Source: Roseateles chitinivorans
GTDB taxonomy: Bacteria > Pseudomonadota > Gammaproteobacteria > Burkholderiales > Burkholderiaceae_C
DNA: 64,000 bases
Direction: 5' to 3'
Assembly: GCF_002761755.1 (NCBI RefSeq)
Contig: NZ_PEOG01000028.1
Location: 1 to 64,000 of the forward strand
Shown here in pieces: positions 19,177 through 27,951 of the stretch (the stretch's first letter is position 1; every line of letters begins with the position of its first letter). The notes below the pieces were generated by a model, which was not told the origin of the DNA, made no database searches, and was given only the letters and a program-made list of their open reading frames with translations. A program made the translations under genes and the position numbers.

Positions 19177-20115
19177 ATGTCCTTCCTCACGCCCTCGCAG
19201 ATCCGCACCGCCCAGGCGATCGTCAATCTCTTCGAGACCGGTCATGTGCTTGGCGACTACGGCCAGGTGACCGTGCTCGAAGGCGATCCGGGGCGGCTGA
19301 CCTACGGCCGCTCGCAGACGACGCTCGGTTCGGGCAAGCTGGTCGACCTGCTGCGGCAGTACGCCGGCAATCCCGGCGCGCAGTTCGGTGCCTCGATCGG
19401 CGATTGGCTGCCGGCCCTGGCGGCCGCCGGCGCGGCGCTCGACACCGACCTGCGCCTGCACAACCTGCTGCGCGCCTGCGCCGACGATCCGGTGATGCGC
19501 GAGACGCAGGACCGCTTCTTCGACGAGCACTTCTGGCAGCCTGCCGCGCGCGCGGCGGGCAAGCTCGGCATCGTGTCGGCGCTGGGGACGGCGGTGGTCT
19601 ACGACAGCTTCGTCCACGGCTCCTGGGCGCGCATCCGCGCGGCCACCGACGCGCAGGCGGGCACGGTGGCGCAGGCGGGGGAACAGGCCTGGATCGAGGC
19701 CTACGTGCGAGTGCGCCGCCAATGGCTGGCCACGCACAGCATCGCGATCCTGCGCGGCACCGTCTACCGGATGGATGCGTTCCGGCGGCTGATGGACCTC
19801 GGCCAATGGGGCCTGCCGCTGCCGCTGGTGGTGCGCGGCGCCGAGATCTCGATGACGACGCTCAACGGCACGCCGCCCGGCTGCTACGACGGACCGGCGC
19901 CCGGCAGCCGCGTGCTCTCGGTCCAGGCGCCGCTGCAGCGCGGGCTCGACGTGCGCCGGGTGCAACTCGCGCTCTCCGATTTGGGCGCGGACATCAAGGC
20001 GGACGGCGTCTTCGGCGGCGCCTCGACACGCTGCGTCAAGGACGCGCAGCGTGCGCGCGGCCTGCCGGCGACCGGCGTGGCCGACATCGCCTTCATCGGC
20101 GCGCTGCTCGGCTGA
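19177..20115 (+). CDS. GH46 chitosanase-like protein with peptidoglycan-binding-like C-terminus
   Basis: A 312-aa protein. The N-terminal region carries a GH46-type active-site layout: E20 in NLFETG, D37 in EGDPGRLTYGRS, then VVYDSFVHGSW near 145, which parallels the YYDAIVMHG segment of GH46 chitosanases. Residues 245-312 (VLSVQAPLQRGLDVRRVQLALSD to the end) resemble a peptidoglycan-binding helical repeat. No signal peptide is visible, so export would need another route, or the substrate is intracellular or injected. The start at 19177 is supported by the GGGAGCACGCC in front. Substrate (chitosan or peptidoglycan-like) is not settled by sequence. Confidence 0.75.
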   Translation: MSFLTPSQIRTAQAIVNLFETGHVLGDYGQVTVLEGDPGRLTYGRSQTTLGSGKLVDLLRQYAGNPGAQFGASIGDWLPALAAAGAALDTDLRLHNLLRACADDPVMRETQDRFFDEHFWQPAARAAGKLGIVSALGTAVVYDSFVHGSWARIRAATDAQAGTVAQAGEQAWIEAYVRVRRQWLATHSIAILRGTVYRMDAFRRLMDLGQWGLPLPLVVRGAEISMTTLNGTPPGCYDGPAPGSRVLSVQAPLQRGLDVRRVQLALSDLGADIKADGVFGGASTRCVKDAQRARGLPATGVADIAFIGALLG

Positions 20116-20123
20116 GGTGCGCC

Positions 20124-21524
20124 TCATGCGCGCGCCGAGGGACCCGCCGCCGCGACCGCTGACCGGTAGGTCTCGGCGACGGTCCTGCGCAGCGCGGCCA
20201 GTGCCGCCTCGTCATGCCAACGCCCGGCGGCGAGCACGCCCCGCGGTGACGCCAGCGTCGTCAGGTCGTCGAGCGGGTTGGCCTCGCTCAGCAGCAGGTC
20301 GGCCCGCGCGCCGACCGTCACCGTGCCGAAGGGCGCGCCGCCCGGCCGTGTCGCAGCGATGAAGGCACCGGCCTGGCGCGTCGCCGTGGACAGCGCGTCG
20401 AAGCGCGACAGGCCGGCGCGGGTCAGCAAGGCCAGGTTCTCGTGCAGCGAGTACCCCGGCACCAGGCCGGGAATGTCGGACACGTCGGTGCCCGACAGCA
20501 GCGGCACGCCGGCGCGCTGCATCGCCCTCACCAGGGCTTCCAGGAAGGCGTAGCGCCGCATCAGGTCGCCGCGGCGGCGGGCATAACCGGCCAACGGCCA
20601 GAGCGCGCGCTGCGTCGGCGCGACCAGGGCCGCCTCCGGGCGCCGCAGGTACTCGTCGACGACGGCGGGTCGTCCCCACTGCTCGGCGATCTTGCGGTAG
20701 GTCACCAGGTCGGCGACGACGCGGGCGCCATGCCGGCGCAGCAGCGCCACCGCGTCCGCGATCGCCGATTCGGGTGGCGCGCCGTCGGGATCGTCCTCGC
20801 GGGGCGGTGGGAAGAAGGTGTAGAAGAACTCCTCGGCATGCGCGACCAGCACCTGGCCGGCCCCGATCTGTCGCGCCAGGCCGACCCGTGTCACGCCATG
20901 GCCGACGACCGGCAGCCCCGCCGCCGCACCCTCGCGCACCAGCGTGTCGAAGACCTCGGGCGACAGCCCGTTGTAGACCTTGAGGAAGTCGTAGCGGTTG
21001 GTCCGCGCCAGGCGGACGGCGGCGCGGGCGTCCTCGGGCGACGTCAGCACCAGGTGACCGTAGGCCGGGGAGCCATCGACGGCGAGCGCCACGTAGGCAC
21101 GCGGTCCGGGCACCTCGCCCCGCTCGATCGCCAGTCGCAAGCGGCCGACGAAGCTGTTGCGCGCCTCGCCCATGTTGAGCATCGTCGTGACGCCCAGGGA
21201 CAGCAGCACCGCCATGTCCTGGCGGCTGTCGCAGTGGTTGTGCATGTCCGCCAGGCCCGGCGACAGCCAGAGCCGCCCCTGGCCCTCGACGCGCCACGCG
21301 TCGGTGGGCACCGGCAGCTCCGGGCCGATGGCCTCGATGCGGCCGTCGCGGACCAGCACGGTCATGTGCCGCAGCACGCGCTCCTGGTCCATCGGCACGA
21401 GGTGCACGTCGATGAAGGCGATGGGCGGCACGACGGCCGGAGCGGTCGATTGCGCACGCAGGACGCTGGGCAGGCAGGCCGCCGCCCCGGCGCCGAGGAG
21501 CAGGACGCGACGATCGCGGCGCAT
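20124..21524 (-). CDS. Exported amidohydrolase family protein
   Basis: A 466-aa metal-dependent hydrolase. The N-terminus MRRDRRVLLLGAGAAACL looks like a Tat or lipoprotein-type signal. The metal site begins at H95 and H97 in DMHNHCDS. Further ligands are likely in VVGHGV and VAHAEE (about 230-255) and GTDVSD (about 360). The C-terminal beta-sandwich ends in GARADLLLSEANPL, typical of imidazolonepropionase/prolidase-like amidohydrolases. Substrate unknown. It ends 8 bases from the GH46-like gene, convergent with it. Confidence 0.88.
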   Translation of the reverse strand: MRRDRRVLLLGAGAAACLPSVLRAQSTAPAVVPPIAFIDVHLVPMDQERVLRHMTVLVRDGRIEAIGPELPVPTDAWRVEGQGRLWLSPGLADMHNHCDSRQDMAVLLSLGVTTMLNMGEARNSFVGRLRLAIERGEVPGPRAYVALAVDGSPAYGHLVLTSPEDARAAVRLARTNRYDFLKVYNGLSPEVFDTLVREGAAAGLPVVGHGVTRVGLARQIGAGQVLVAHAEEFFYTFFPPPREDDPDGAPPESAIADAVALLRRHGARVVADLVTYRKIAEQWGRPAVVDEYLRRPEAALVAPTQRALWPLAGYARRRGDLMRRYAFLEALVRAMQRAGVPLLSGTDVSDIPGLVPGYSLHENLALLTRAGLSRFDALSTATRQAGAFIAATRPGGAPFGTVTVGARADLLLSEANPLDDLTTLASPRGVLAAGRWHDEAALAALRRTVAETYRSAVAAAGPSARA

Positions 21525-21786
21525 CGCTCAAGCCTCCTGTGCGCGGACGCGCGGGCCCGGCGATGGGCTGCGGTCGCGTCGCGATCGGGCTGTGGCGATC
21601 CGCGCGGCGCGGTCGCCCGACGGCGTGTCGGTGAAGAGCGGACGGATCATGGTGCGCGGTGGGCGTGCCTGGGATCGGCCGATTGTGAGGCGCCCGCTCC
21701 GGCCGTCCCGCTTGTCACGGTGGCGGCCGCTATAGTCCCGCCTCCTCCGCATTCCCACCGGCTTTCTCCGGTGCCTGTCGCCGCCC

Positions 21787-23718
21787 ATGCCCATCGCCGA
21801 CATCCGCGCGGCGATCGAGGCCGAACTGGCCGCGACGCCCGAGTTCTACGACTTCCGCGTGCTCCGCAGCGAGCCGGACGGCGCCTGCTGGCGGGTGACG
21901 CTCGAGGCGGGCTATGTCTACGCCGAGGGCCAGCGGCCCGGTCAGGCGTCGGCGCAGACGCTGCTCGACGAGCGGCTGGAAGGCGCGTCCGCCTGGTGGG
22001 GCACGCCGGCCAAGGGCGGCGCGAGCGTGCGGGCGGTGGTGGTCGAGGAGGACCAGCTCCTGCTGCAGGACGCGAGCGCGCCGCCGCCCGGGGAGGGCCA
22101 CCTGATCCGGATCTATCCGCCTCGCTTCCTGCAGGCAGTGGCCGACGCCTGGCGCGACGACGACTGGGCGCGCCGCGCCGCGGATTGCTGGCCGGGCCTG
22201 TCAGCGCCCGCGTCGAATCCGGCCGGTCCGCGCCTGGACGGCTCGCCGTTCCGCTGGCTGCGGCCGGCGCAGCGACAGGCGCTCGGGCTGGTGGCCTTCG
22301 AGGACGCCTTCCTGTGGGGGCCGCCCGGCACCGGCAAGACGACGACGCTGGGCGTGCTGGTCGCCGAATACCTGGATCGCTGCCCCGCGGCGCGGGTGCT
22401 GCTGCTGTCGACCACCAACCATGCGGTCGACCTGGCGACCCTGGCGGTGGACAAGGCGCTCCAGAAGGGGCGCCGCGAGTCGCTGCGAGGGACGATCCGC
22501 CGGCTCGGGTCTCGTTTCGATGCCCCCGCCTACGCCGGTCGGGACCATCTGATCCCGGCGCCCGGCACGCCGTCGCAGCAGGTGCTGCGCCAGTGCCGGC
22601 TCGCCACGATGACGACGACCCGCGCGGTCTTCACGCTGAAGACGCTGCGAGAACTCGGCGCCGCCGATGGGCTGCTAGGGATGTCGCGGGCGATGCCGCC
22701 CTTCGACCTGGTCGTCTTCGACGAGGCGAGCCAGGTCAGCCTGGCCCATGCGCTCGCGCTGATGCCGCTGGGCCGGGCGCGGCTCTTCGCAGGCGATCCT
22801 CAGCAACTGTCGCCGGTGCTGCGGAGCGACGACCGGCTGGCGCGGCTCTGGCTGGGACGGTCGCCGTTCGCGGCCATGCCGCGGGGCGGGCAGGGGGGGG
22901 CCGCGGTGGCGATGCTCGACGAGCAGTCGCGCATGGCGGCCCCGATCGGGGCGCTGGTCAGCGACCTGTTCTACGACGGCGCGCTGCGCGTGGCCGAGGA
23001 GGCGATGGCGTCGCCGGACTGGCAGGCCGCGCGCTCGCGCGCGCTGGGGGACATCCCGGCGGAGGTCCATGTGGCGGTGCGGCGCGTGACGCGGGAAGGC
23101 GGCTGGTCCGCGAAGGACCGTGGGCCGATCCGACGGGAGTCGGCCGACGCGATCGCCGCCGTGATCGCCGAGGCGCTCGCAGGCGGGGCCTGGGCACCCC
23201 ACGAGTTCATCGTCCTGACGCCGTTCCGGGCGCAGCGCGCGCTGATCCGGCAGCGGCTGGCGGCGGCGGGCGTCGATGACGGGGTGCGGGTCAGCACCGT
23301 GCACCGCGCGCAAGGCAGCGAGGCGCCGGTCGTGTTCTTTGATCCGGCCGACGGGACGCAGCCCTTCCTGCGGACGGACGAGGCGCGGCGGCTGCTCAAT
23401 GTGGCGCTGAGCCGCGCGCAGGCGAAGGTGGTGATCTACCTGTCACCCGCGGACCTGACCAACGAGGTGCTCGCGCCAATCGTCCAGCGCCTTCGGTTGG
23501 CCGGCGACGCGCGCGAGGCGGTGCCGCTGCTGACGCTCGCCCGGGCGGCCGACTTTCCCTTCAACGCGCGCGGACGGCGGATCGCGGCGGGACGGCTGAT
23601 CGGCGAAGTCGAGCGCATCGCCCCGGACGGCGCGCGGTTCTGGGTCATCCACGAGAAAAGCGGCAACGCGGTGGAGATCGATGCGGCGTTCTGGCGGGAG
23701 CGGGCGGGGCGGTTGTGA
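21787..23718 (+). CDS. UPF1/DNA2-like superfamily I helicase
   Basis: A 643-aa AAA-type helicase. Walker A GPPGTGKTTT is at about 178-187, Walker B VFDEASQVS around D312, then GDPQQLSPV (motif III), and in the C-terminal half STVHRAQGSEAPVVFF and NVALSRAQAKV (motifs V and VI). The first about 150 residues are not recognised. Helicases of this type act in nucleic-acid repair or RNA metabolism; some belong to defence systems, but no defence partner is seen here. It converges with rpoZ through a strong hairpin. It occupies the place downstream of rpoZ where spoT is often found in this order. Confidence 0.88.
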   Translation: MPIADIRAAIEAELAATPEFYDFRVLRSEPDGACWRVTLEAGYVYAEGQRPGQASAQTLLDERLEGASAWWGTPAKGGASVRAVVVEEDQLLLQDASAPPPGEGHLIRIYPPRFLQAVADAWRDDDWARRAADCWPGLSAPASNPAGPRLDGSPFRWLRPAQRQALGLVAFEDAFLWGPPGTGKTTTLGVLVAEYLDRCPAARVLLLSTTNHAVDLATLAVDKALQKGRRESLRGTIRRLGSRFDAPAYAGRDHLIPAPGTPSQQVLRQCRLATMTTTRAVFTLKTLRELGAADGLLGMSRAMPPFDLVVFDEASQVSLAHALALMPLGRARLFAGDPQQLSPVLRSDDRLARLWLGRSPFAAMPRGGQGGAAVAMLDEQSRMAAPIGALVSDLFYDGALRVAEEAMASPDWQAARSRALGDIPAEVHVAVRRVTREGGWSAKDRGPIRRESADAIAAVIAEALAGGAWAPHEFIVLTPFRAQRALIRQRLAAAGVDDGVRVSTVHRAQGSEAPVVFFDPADGTQPFLRTDEARRLLNVALSRAQAKVVIYLSPADLTNEVLAPIVQRLRLAGDAREAVPLLTLARAADFPFNARGRRIAAGRLIGEVERIAPDGARFWVIHEKSGNAVEIDAAFWRERAGRL

Positions 23719-23764
23719 GCGCTCCAATGAAATCGGCCCCGCATTCAAATCGGCCTCGCAATGA

Positions 23765-23790
23765 GAAACGCCCCGCGAGCGGGGCGTTTC
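23765..23790. terminator. Bidirectional hairpin between the helicase and rpoZ
   Basis: A 10-bp perfect stem GAAACGCCCC / GGGGCGTTTC, extended by one more G-C pair around loop CGAG. It lies between two convergent stop codons and could serve both genes. Only modest T runs follow on each side. Confidence 0.65.
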
Positions 23791-23811
23791 GATCAAGCGG
23801 TCAGCCGGGGA

Positions 23812-24015
23812 TCAGACCGGCACGCGGCGCAGCATTTCCACGCCGACGTCGCCGTTGGCGACTTCGCGCAGCGCGGTCACGCCGGGCTTGTTCTTCGACT
23901 CCAGCTTCGGCGCGTGGCCTTGGCTCAGCATGCGGGCGCGATAGGTCGCGGCGAGCACCAGCTGGAAGCGGTTCGGGATCTTGGTCAGGCAGTCTTCGAC
24001 GGTGATGCGGGCCAT
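23812..24015 (-). CDS. rpoZ: RNA polymerase omega subunit
   Basis: A 67-aa omega subunit that binds beta-prime and helps RNA polymerase assembly. [28 protein letters not shown] is the conserved N-terminus; the C-terminal part includes [15 protein letters not shown]. It lies 22 bp downstream of gmk on the same strand, the usual gmk-rpoZ pair, so it is probably co-transcribed. Confidence 0.96.
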   Translation of the reverse strand: MARITVEDCLTKIPNRFQLVLAATYRARMLSQGHAPKLESKNKPGVTALREVANGDVGVEMLRRVPV

Positions 24016-24037
24016 GCGGGTTCCTGAGGGGACGGGG

Positions 24038-24661
24038 TTACTCGATGAGGTCGAGCGCGCGGAACACGGTCGACCGGTTGCGGCGCTGAGTCGCGTATTT
24101 TAGCCGCTGCGCCTGGACGATGGCCTTCAGGTCGAAAAGCGCGGTCTCGAAGACGGCATTGATGACCACGAAATCGAAGTGCTTCGCCTGCGCGACTTCC
24201 TCCCGCGCGGTCTGCATCCGCTTCGCGATCACCGCTTCCTCGGTGTCGCCCCGGCGGACCAGGCGCTGCTTCAATTCCTCCCAGCTCGGCGGCAGGATGA
24301 AGATCAGCACCGCATGCGGGAACAGCTGCTTGATCTGCAGCGCACCCTGGTAATCGATCTCCAGCACGACGTCGTCGCCGTGGGAGATGCGGGCCTCGAT
24401 CGCCGCGCGGGAAGTGCCGTAGAGGTTGTCGTGGACCTGCGCCCATTCGAAGAACTCGCCCCGGTCGACCATGGCCCGGAATTCCTCCGGGGTGACGAAC
24501 AGGTATTCGCGGCCGTGCTGCTCCTGGCCGCGTGGCGCGCGCGAGGTGTGCGAGACGGAGACGCTCAGCTTGGCGTCCAGTTCCAGCAGCGCCTTGACGA
24601 GGCTGGATTTGCCGGCACCGCTCGGTGCGGCGACGACGAAGAGATTGCCCGGGTATTCCAT
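24038..24661 (-). CDS. gmk: Guanylate kinase
   Basis: Phosphorylates GMP to GDP. The 207-aa protein has P-loop [14 protein letters not shown] (residues 10-23), the GMP-binding [13 protein letters not shown] (about 35-47), and [10 protein letters not shown] and [11 protein letters not shown]. Full length with a normal start ([15 protein letters not shown]). A TAAAAT hexamer sits about 7-12 bases upstream of the ATG, too close for a normal leader, so the promoter is not resolved. The usual upstream partner yicC lies 8.1 kb away here. Confidence 0.96.
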   Translation of the reverse strand: MEYPGNLFVVAAPSGAGKSSLVKALLELDAKLSVSVSHTSRAPRGQEQHGREYLFVTPEEFRAMVDRGEFFEWAQVHDNLYGTSRAAIEARISHGDDVVLEIDYQGALQIKQLFPHAVLIFILPPSWEELKQRLVRRGDTEEAVIAKRMQTAREEVAQAKHFDFVVINAVFETALFDLKAIVQAQRLKYATQRRNRSTVFRALDLIE

Positions 24662-24737
24662 CGCGCGATTTTATCGGGGACGGCGTGACGGCCTCGTCAC
24701 GAGGCCCCGCCACGGGCCGCGGCGATCGCGCACTCGT

Positions 24738-26243
24738 TCACGCCGCCGCGGACGCGGGGGCCGGCGGCGGGCGTGCAGCCGCGGGGGGACCGCACCAGAC
24801 CTTCAACGCCTGATCGAGTCCGGCGTCGCCGTCGCGCTCGACCCAGGCGACATGCCCGTCCGGGCGGATCAGCAACGCGGAGGGCATCTCGACCGTGCCG
24901 ACGACAGGCAGCTCGCAGCGGCCCTCGAACTGGGCGTTCACCGGCTTGACGCGTGTTGTCCACCCGGAAAGATCGAAGCGATCCGGCGCGCCCAGATTGA
25001 GCAGGACCGGCCGCGCGTCATGCAGGAGGGCGAAGAGGCGCCGGGGCTCGCCGTCGATGACGAGGTCCAGGTCGGGCACACGGCGGCCCAGCAGCGGATG
25101 GCCCTCGCCCAGGTCATAGCGGATGTCGAGGCCGGACATCATCGCGGTGTACCAGCGCCGAGGCTCGTCCATCTGCAGCGCCTTGACCATCAGGTGCCGC
25201 AGGGCGAGGGTCCGGTCGTCGCCCCGGTTGAGCGCCGTGAGCGCCAGCGTCTGCTGGAGCAACTCGGCACCGACGGCGTGCCGCTCGGCCTGGTAGGTGT
25301 CCAGCAGGTCGTCCGCCGACGTTCCGTGGACCACCTGGGCCAGCTTCCAGCCGAGGTTGACCGCGTCCTGCACACCGATGTTCAGCCCCTGGCCGCCGAT
25401 GGGCGAATGGACATGCGCCGCATCGCCGGCCAGCAGCACGCGGCCCTGCCGATACCGGGCCGCTTGCCGCGCCGCGTCGGTGAACCGCGACAACCAGCTC
25501 AGGTCGTGGATGCCGAAGTCCGAGCCGTAGGCGGCGATGAGCGCGGCGCGCAGGTCCTCGATCGTCGGATCGACGCCTTGCTCCAGGGCCTGCTCGACCA
25601 CGACGCCACGGATCCGCTGGCCGTCCTCCAGCCGGCCCATCGCCGACGTGCCCTTGAGCCCGGGGCGGAAGCCGAGGGCCGGCTCGCTCGCCATCTCGAC
25701 CTCGAAGATCAGGTAGCTGATGTCCGCCTCCCAGCCCGGAAATGCGATCCCGGCGGCCTTGCGGACGAGGCTGCGTCCACCGTCGCATCCGACCAGGTAG
25801 CGGGCCCGCATCGTGTCGTCGCGGTCGAGCCGCAGATCGACGCCTGTGTCGTCCTGCATGAACGCCACCAGCTCCCGGCCCCGATACACCGGCACGCGCA
25901 GCTCCGCGACCCAGTCCGCGAGCGTGCGTTCGATCTTGTCCTGCCACAGCCCCAGGGTGTAGTTGTGGCGGGTCGGGCGGTCCCTGGCGTCCAGCGCCGC
26001 GCCGGCGAACATGACGGCGTAATGCTTCGTGCCCTGGGCGATGAACCGCTCCGCGATGCCGCGCTGGTCCAGCACTTCGAGGGACCGAGGATGCAGCCCG
26101 CTGGCGCGGGAGCCGGCGACTTCCTGGGTCATTCGTCGCTCGACGATGGCGACGTCCACGGCCGCCAGCGCGAGCTCCCCGGCCAGCATCAGGCCGGTCG
26201 GACCGCCGCCTGCGATGACCACCTCGTGTTGACATGCCTGCAT
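24738..26243 (-). CDS. FAD-dependent aromatic monooxygenase (PHBH/TetX-like)
   Basis: A 501-aa flavoprotein hydroxylase. Rossmann motif VVIAGGGPTGLMLAGELA starts at residue 8, the DG motif is in RYLVGCDGGRSLVRKAAG (about 150), and the GD motif in RVLLAGDAAHVHSPIGGQG (about 270). A C-terminal thioredoxin-like extension (about 400-501) is typical of the phenol/rifampicin/anthracycline hydroxylase branch. Substrate unknown; such enzymes modify aromatic compounds, sometimes antibiotics. The ATG at 26243 (MQACQHEVVI) is best. The open frame continues upstream over the divergent mpg gene and is rejected there. Confidence 0.88.
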   Translation of the reverse strand: MQACQHEVVIAGGGPTGLMLAGELALAAVDVAIVERRMTQEVAGSRASGLHPRSLEVLDQRGIAERFIAQGTKHYAVMFAGAALDARDRPTRHNYTLGLWQDKIERTLADWVAELRVPVYRGRELVAFMQDDTGVDLRLDRDDTMRARYLVGCDGGRSLVRKAAGIAFPGWEADISYLIFEVEMASEPALGFRPGLKGTSAMGRLEDGQRIRGVVVEQALEQGVDPTIEDLRAALIAAYGSDFGIHDLSWLSRFTDAARQAARYRQGRVLLAGDAAHVHSPIGGQGLNIGVQDAVNLGWKLAQVVHGTSADDLLDTYQAERHAVGAELLQQTLALTALNRGDDRTLALRHLMVKALQMDEPRRWYTAMMSGLDIRYDLGEGHPLLGRRVPDLDLVIDGEPRRLFALLHDARPVLLNLGAPDRFDLSGWTTRVKPVNAQFEGRCELPVVGTVEMPSALLIRPDGHVAWVERDGDAGLDQALKVWCGPPAAARPPPAPASAAA

Positions 26244-26348
26244 GCCGCGATGCGGCAAGCGCCGTGCCTCCTGGTGCGATCGGTGACGCCCTGCCTTGTC
26301 ATCGGCGCGTCCTGGCAGGGTCACCGAGCGATCCGCAATACTGGCGCG

Positions 26349-26906
26349 ATGCTGCAGATCGATTTCATGGAGAGCCCGGTCCTGGTGGCGCGGCAGCTCA
26401 TCGGGTGGACGGCGCTGGTGGACGGTGTCGGCGGCGTCATCGTCGAGACCGAGGCCTATGACGAGGACGACGAGGCCTCGCATTGCTTCATCGGCCCGAC
26501 GCCGCGCAATGCGGCGATGTTCGGCCCACCGGGACATGCGTATGTCTACCGCAGCTACGGCCTGCACTGGTGCCTGAACTTCGTGTGCCGCCCCGAGGGC
26601 CACGGCGCCGGCGTGCTGATCCGCGCGCTCGAACCGACCCACGGCGTCGAGCGCATGGCCGAACGGCGGGGCACCGCGATGCCGCGCCTGCTCGCGTCGG
26701 GACCGGGGCGTGTCGGGCAGGCCCTGGGCATTGATCGTTCGCTGGGAGGGGCTTCGCTCAGCGCGCCGCCATTTCAGTTGCTGCCGCCGACGGAGCGGCC
26801 GGAAGTCCTTTGCGGGACCCGCATCGGCATCAGCAAGGCGGTCGATCGACCGTGGCGCTTCGTCGCGGCCGGCTCGCGCTACCTCAGCAAGCCGATGAAG
26901 GGATAG
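26349..26906 (+). CDS. 3-methyladenine DNA glycosylase, AAG/MPG family
   Basis: A 185-aa base-excision repair enzyme of the Aag/Mpg family, removing alkylated purines. Key features: the short N-terminal helix ESPVLVARQLIGW, the catalytic region IVETEAYDEDDEASHCF, the Tyr-rich loop YVYRSYGLHWCLNFVC that intercalates DNA, then LLASGPGRVGQALGI. Slightly shorter than the usual about 200 residues, but complete. It diverges from the monooxygenase with about 105 bp between. Confidence 0.93.
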   Translation: MLQIDFMESPVLVARQLIGWTALVDGVGGVIVETEAYDEDDEASHCFIGPTPRNAAMFGPPGHAYVYRSYGLHWCLNFVCRPEGHGAGVLIRALEPTHGVERMAERRGTAMPRLLASGPGRVGQALGIDRSLGGASLSAPPFQLLPPTERPEVLCGTRIGISKAVDRPWRFVAAGSRYLSKPMKG

Positions 26907-27305
26907 ACCCGCGATCAGGCCGTGCGCCTTCGCCATCGTCGGACGATGCGCGGATTCCTGGTTTCCGGAACGGGTGGCCCCTCCTGGGGATCCAGAAGTT
27001 CATCGACAAGGACAAGGCGCTGGACAGCGTCTTCTCCCCGAGGGACAGGGACACAGCGCGCGCGGCCAAGTCGCGGGGGCGCAACGCCGATCCTGCAAGA
27101 CATTACAGTTGCGCGCGCCCGATCTCCCACCCGTTCCGCGCCTTGCCTCGCGCCGCCATCGGACCGCGGTCGCGCACCGAGGCGCGTCTCGGTGAATCGC
27201 TGACCTCATTCGCGGTATCGCCTCGATTGCGGAGCCTCCCAATCCTGTTTGCAATCGCCCACGTAGCCCACGTCGCAGGGCTCGATTCACAGGGAGAAAA
27301 CAAGC
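26907..27305. other. Intergenic region upstream of the NarL-type regulator
   Basis: A 399-bp gap. Open frames here are short, lack ribosome binding sites and have no recognisable motifs. The last 15 bases (AGGGAGAAAACAAGC) hold the ribosome binding site for the gene at 27306. I see no clear promoter, repeat or RNA structure. Confidence 0.5.
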
Positions 27306-27947
27306 ATGCGAACTCGATTGATGGTGATCGCGCGTCACCAGCTGCTGCGGGAGGCCCTGGCCTCCCTGATCCAGGAACAGGGCGGGCAGGAACTGGTGGC
27401 CCAGGCGGGCGATGGCCAGGAAGCGGTCCGGCTGGCCGTGCGGCTGCGGCCGGAAGTGGTGTTGATGGACATGGAACTGCCCGGGCTCAATTGCGTCGAC
27501 ACGACGCAGCGCATCGTGGCGGCATCGCCGTCCACCCGCGTGCTGTGCCTGGCCGACGAGGAGCCGCCGCATCGCATGCGGGCGGCGCTCGACGCCGGCG
27601 CCAGCGGCATCCTCGCCAAGGACAGCGGCGTCGACGAGCTGGTGCGCGCGATCGGCGCACTCGGCCGGCGTCAGTTCTATCTGAGCCCCTCATTGACCGA
27701 GGCCGCCGTCATCGCCTGCGCTCATCCGGCGGCCGCGCCCAGCGCCTTCGTCCGGCTCACGCCCAAGGAGCGCGAGATCGTGCAACTGCTCGCCGAAGGG
27801 CTGTCCACCAAGCACATCGCCGCGCAGCTCGGCGTCAGTCAGAAGACCGTGGCCTCGCACCGCGAGCACGCGGTCCACAAGCTGGGACTGCGCGGCCTGG
27901 CCGACATCACCCGCTACGCCATCCGGGAGGGACTCGCGCGTCCGTGA
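27306..27947 (+). CDS. NarL/FixJ-type response regulator with atypical receiver
   Basis: A 213-aa protein: receiver domain (1-120) and LuxR-type helix-turn-helix (about 148-213; LTPKEREIVQLLAEGLSTKHIAAQLGVSQKTVASH). The phosphoacceptor is present (D55 in VVLMDMELPG) and so is the lysine in ILAKDSG (about 105). The acidic pair that normally ends beta-strand 1 is missing: MVIARHQLL has Ala-Arg-His where Asp-Asp/Glu-Asp is expected, so Mg2+-dependent phosphorylation may be impaired. No histidine kinase is adjacent. Its stop is 4 bp from the stop of the convergent membrane-protein gene, which makes it a candidate regulator of that cluster. Confidence 0.9.
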   Translation: MRTRLMVIARHQLLREALASLIQEQGGQELVAQAGDGQEAVRLAVRLRPEVVLMDMELPGLNCVDTTQRIVAASPSTRVLCLADEEPPHRMRAALDAGASGILAKDSGVDELVRAIGALGRRQFYLSPSLTEAAVIACAHPAAAPSAFVRLTPKEREIVQLLAEGLSTKHIAAQLGVSQKTVASHREHAVHKLGLRGLADITRYAIREGLARP

Positions 27948-27951
27948 CCGC

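Noticed and set aside
21787..23718. Anti-phage defence helicase
   Set aside because: UPF1-like helicases occur in some defence systems, but the neighbours (amidohydrolase, rpoZ, gmk) give no support.
26915..27130. Small minus-strand frame in the 399-bp gap before the NarL-type gene
   Set aside because: No ribosome binding site, no domain, Arg-rich translation typical of shadow frames.
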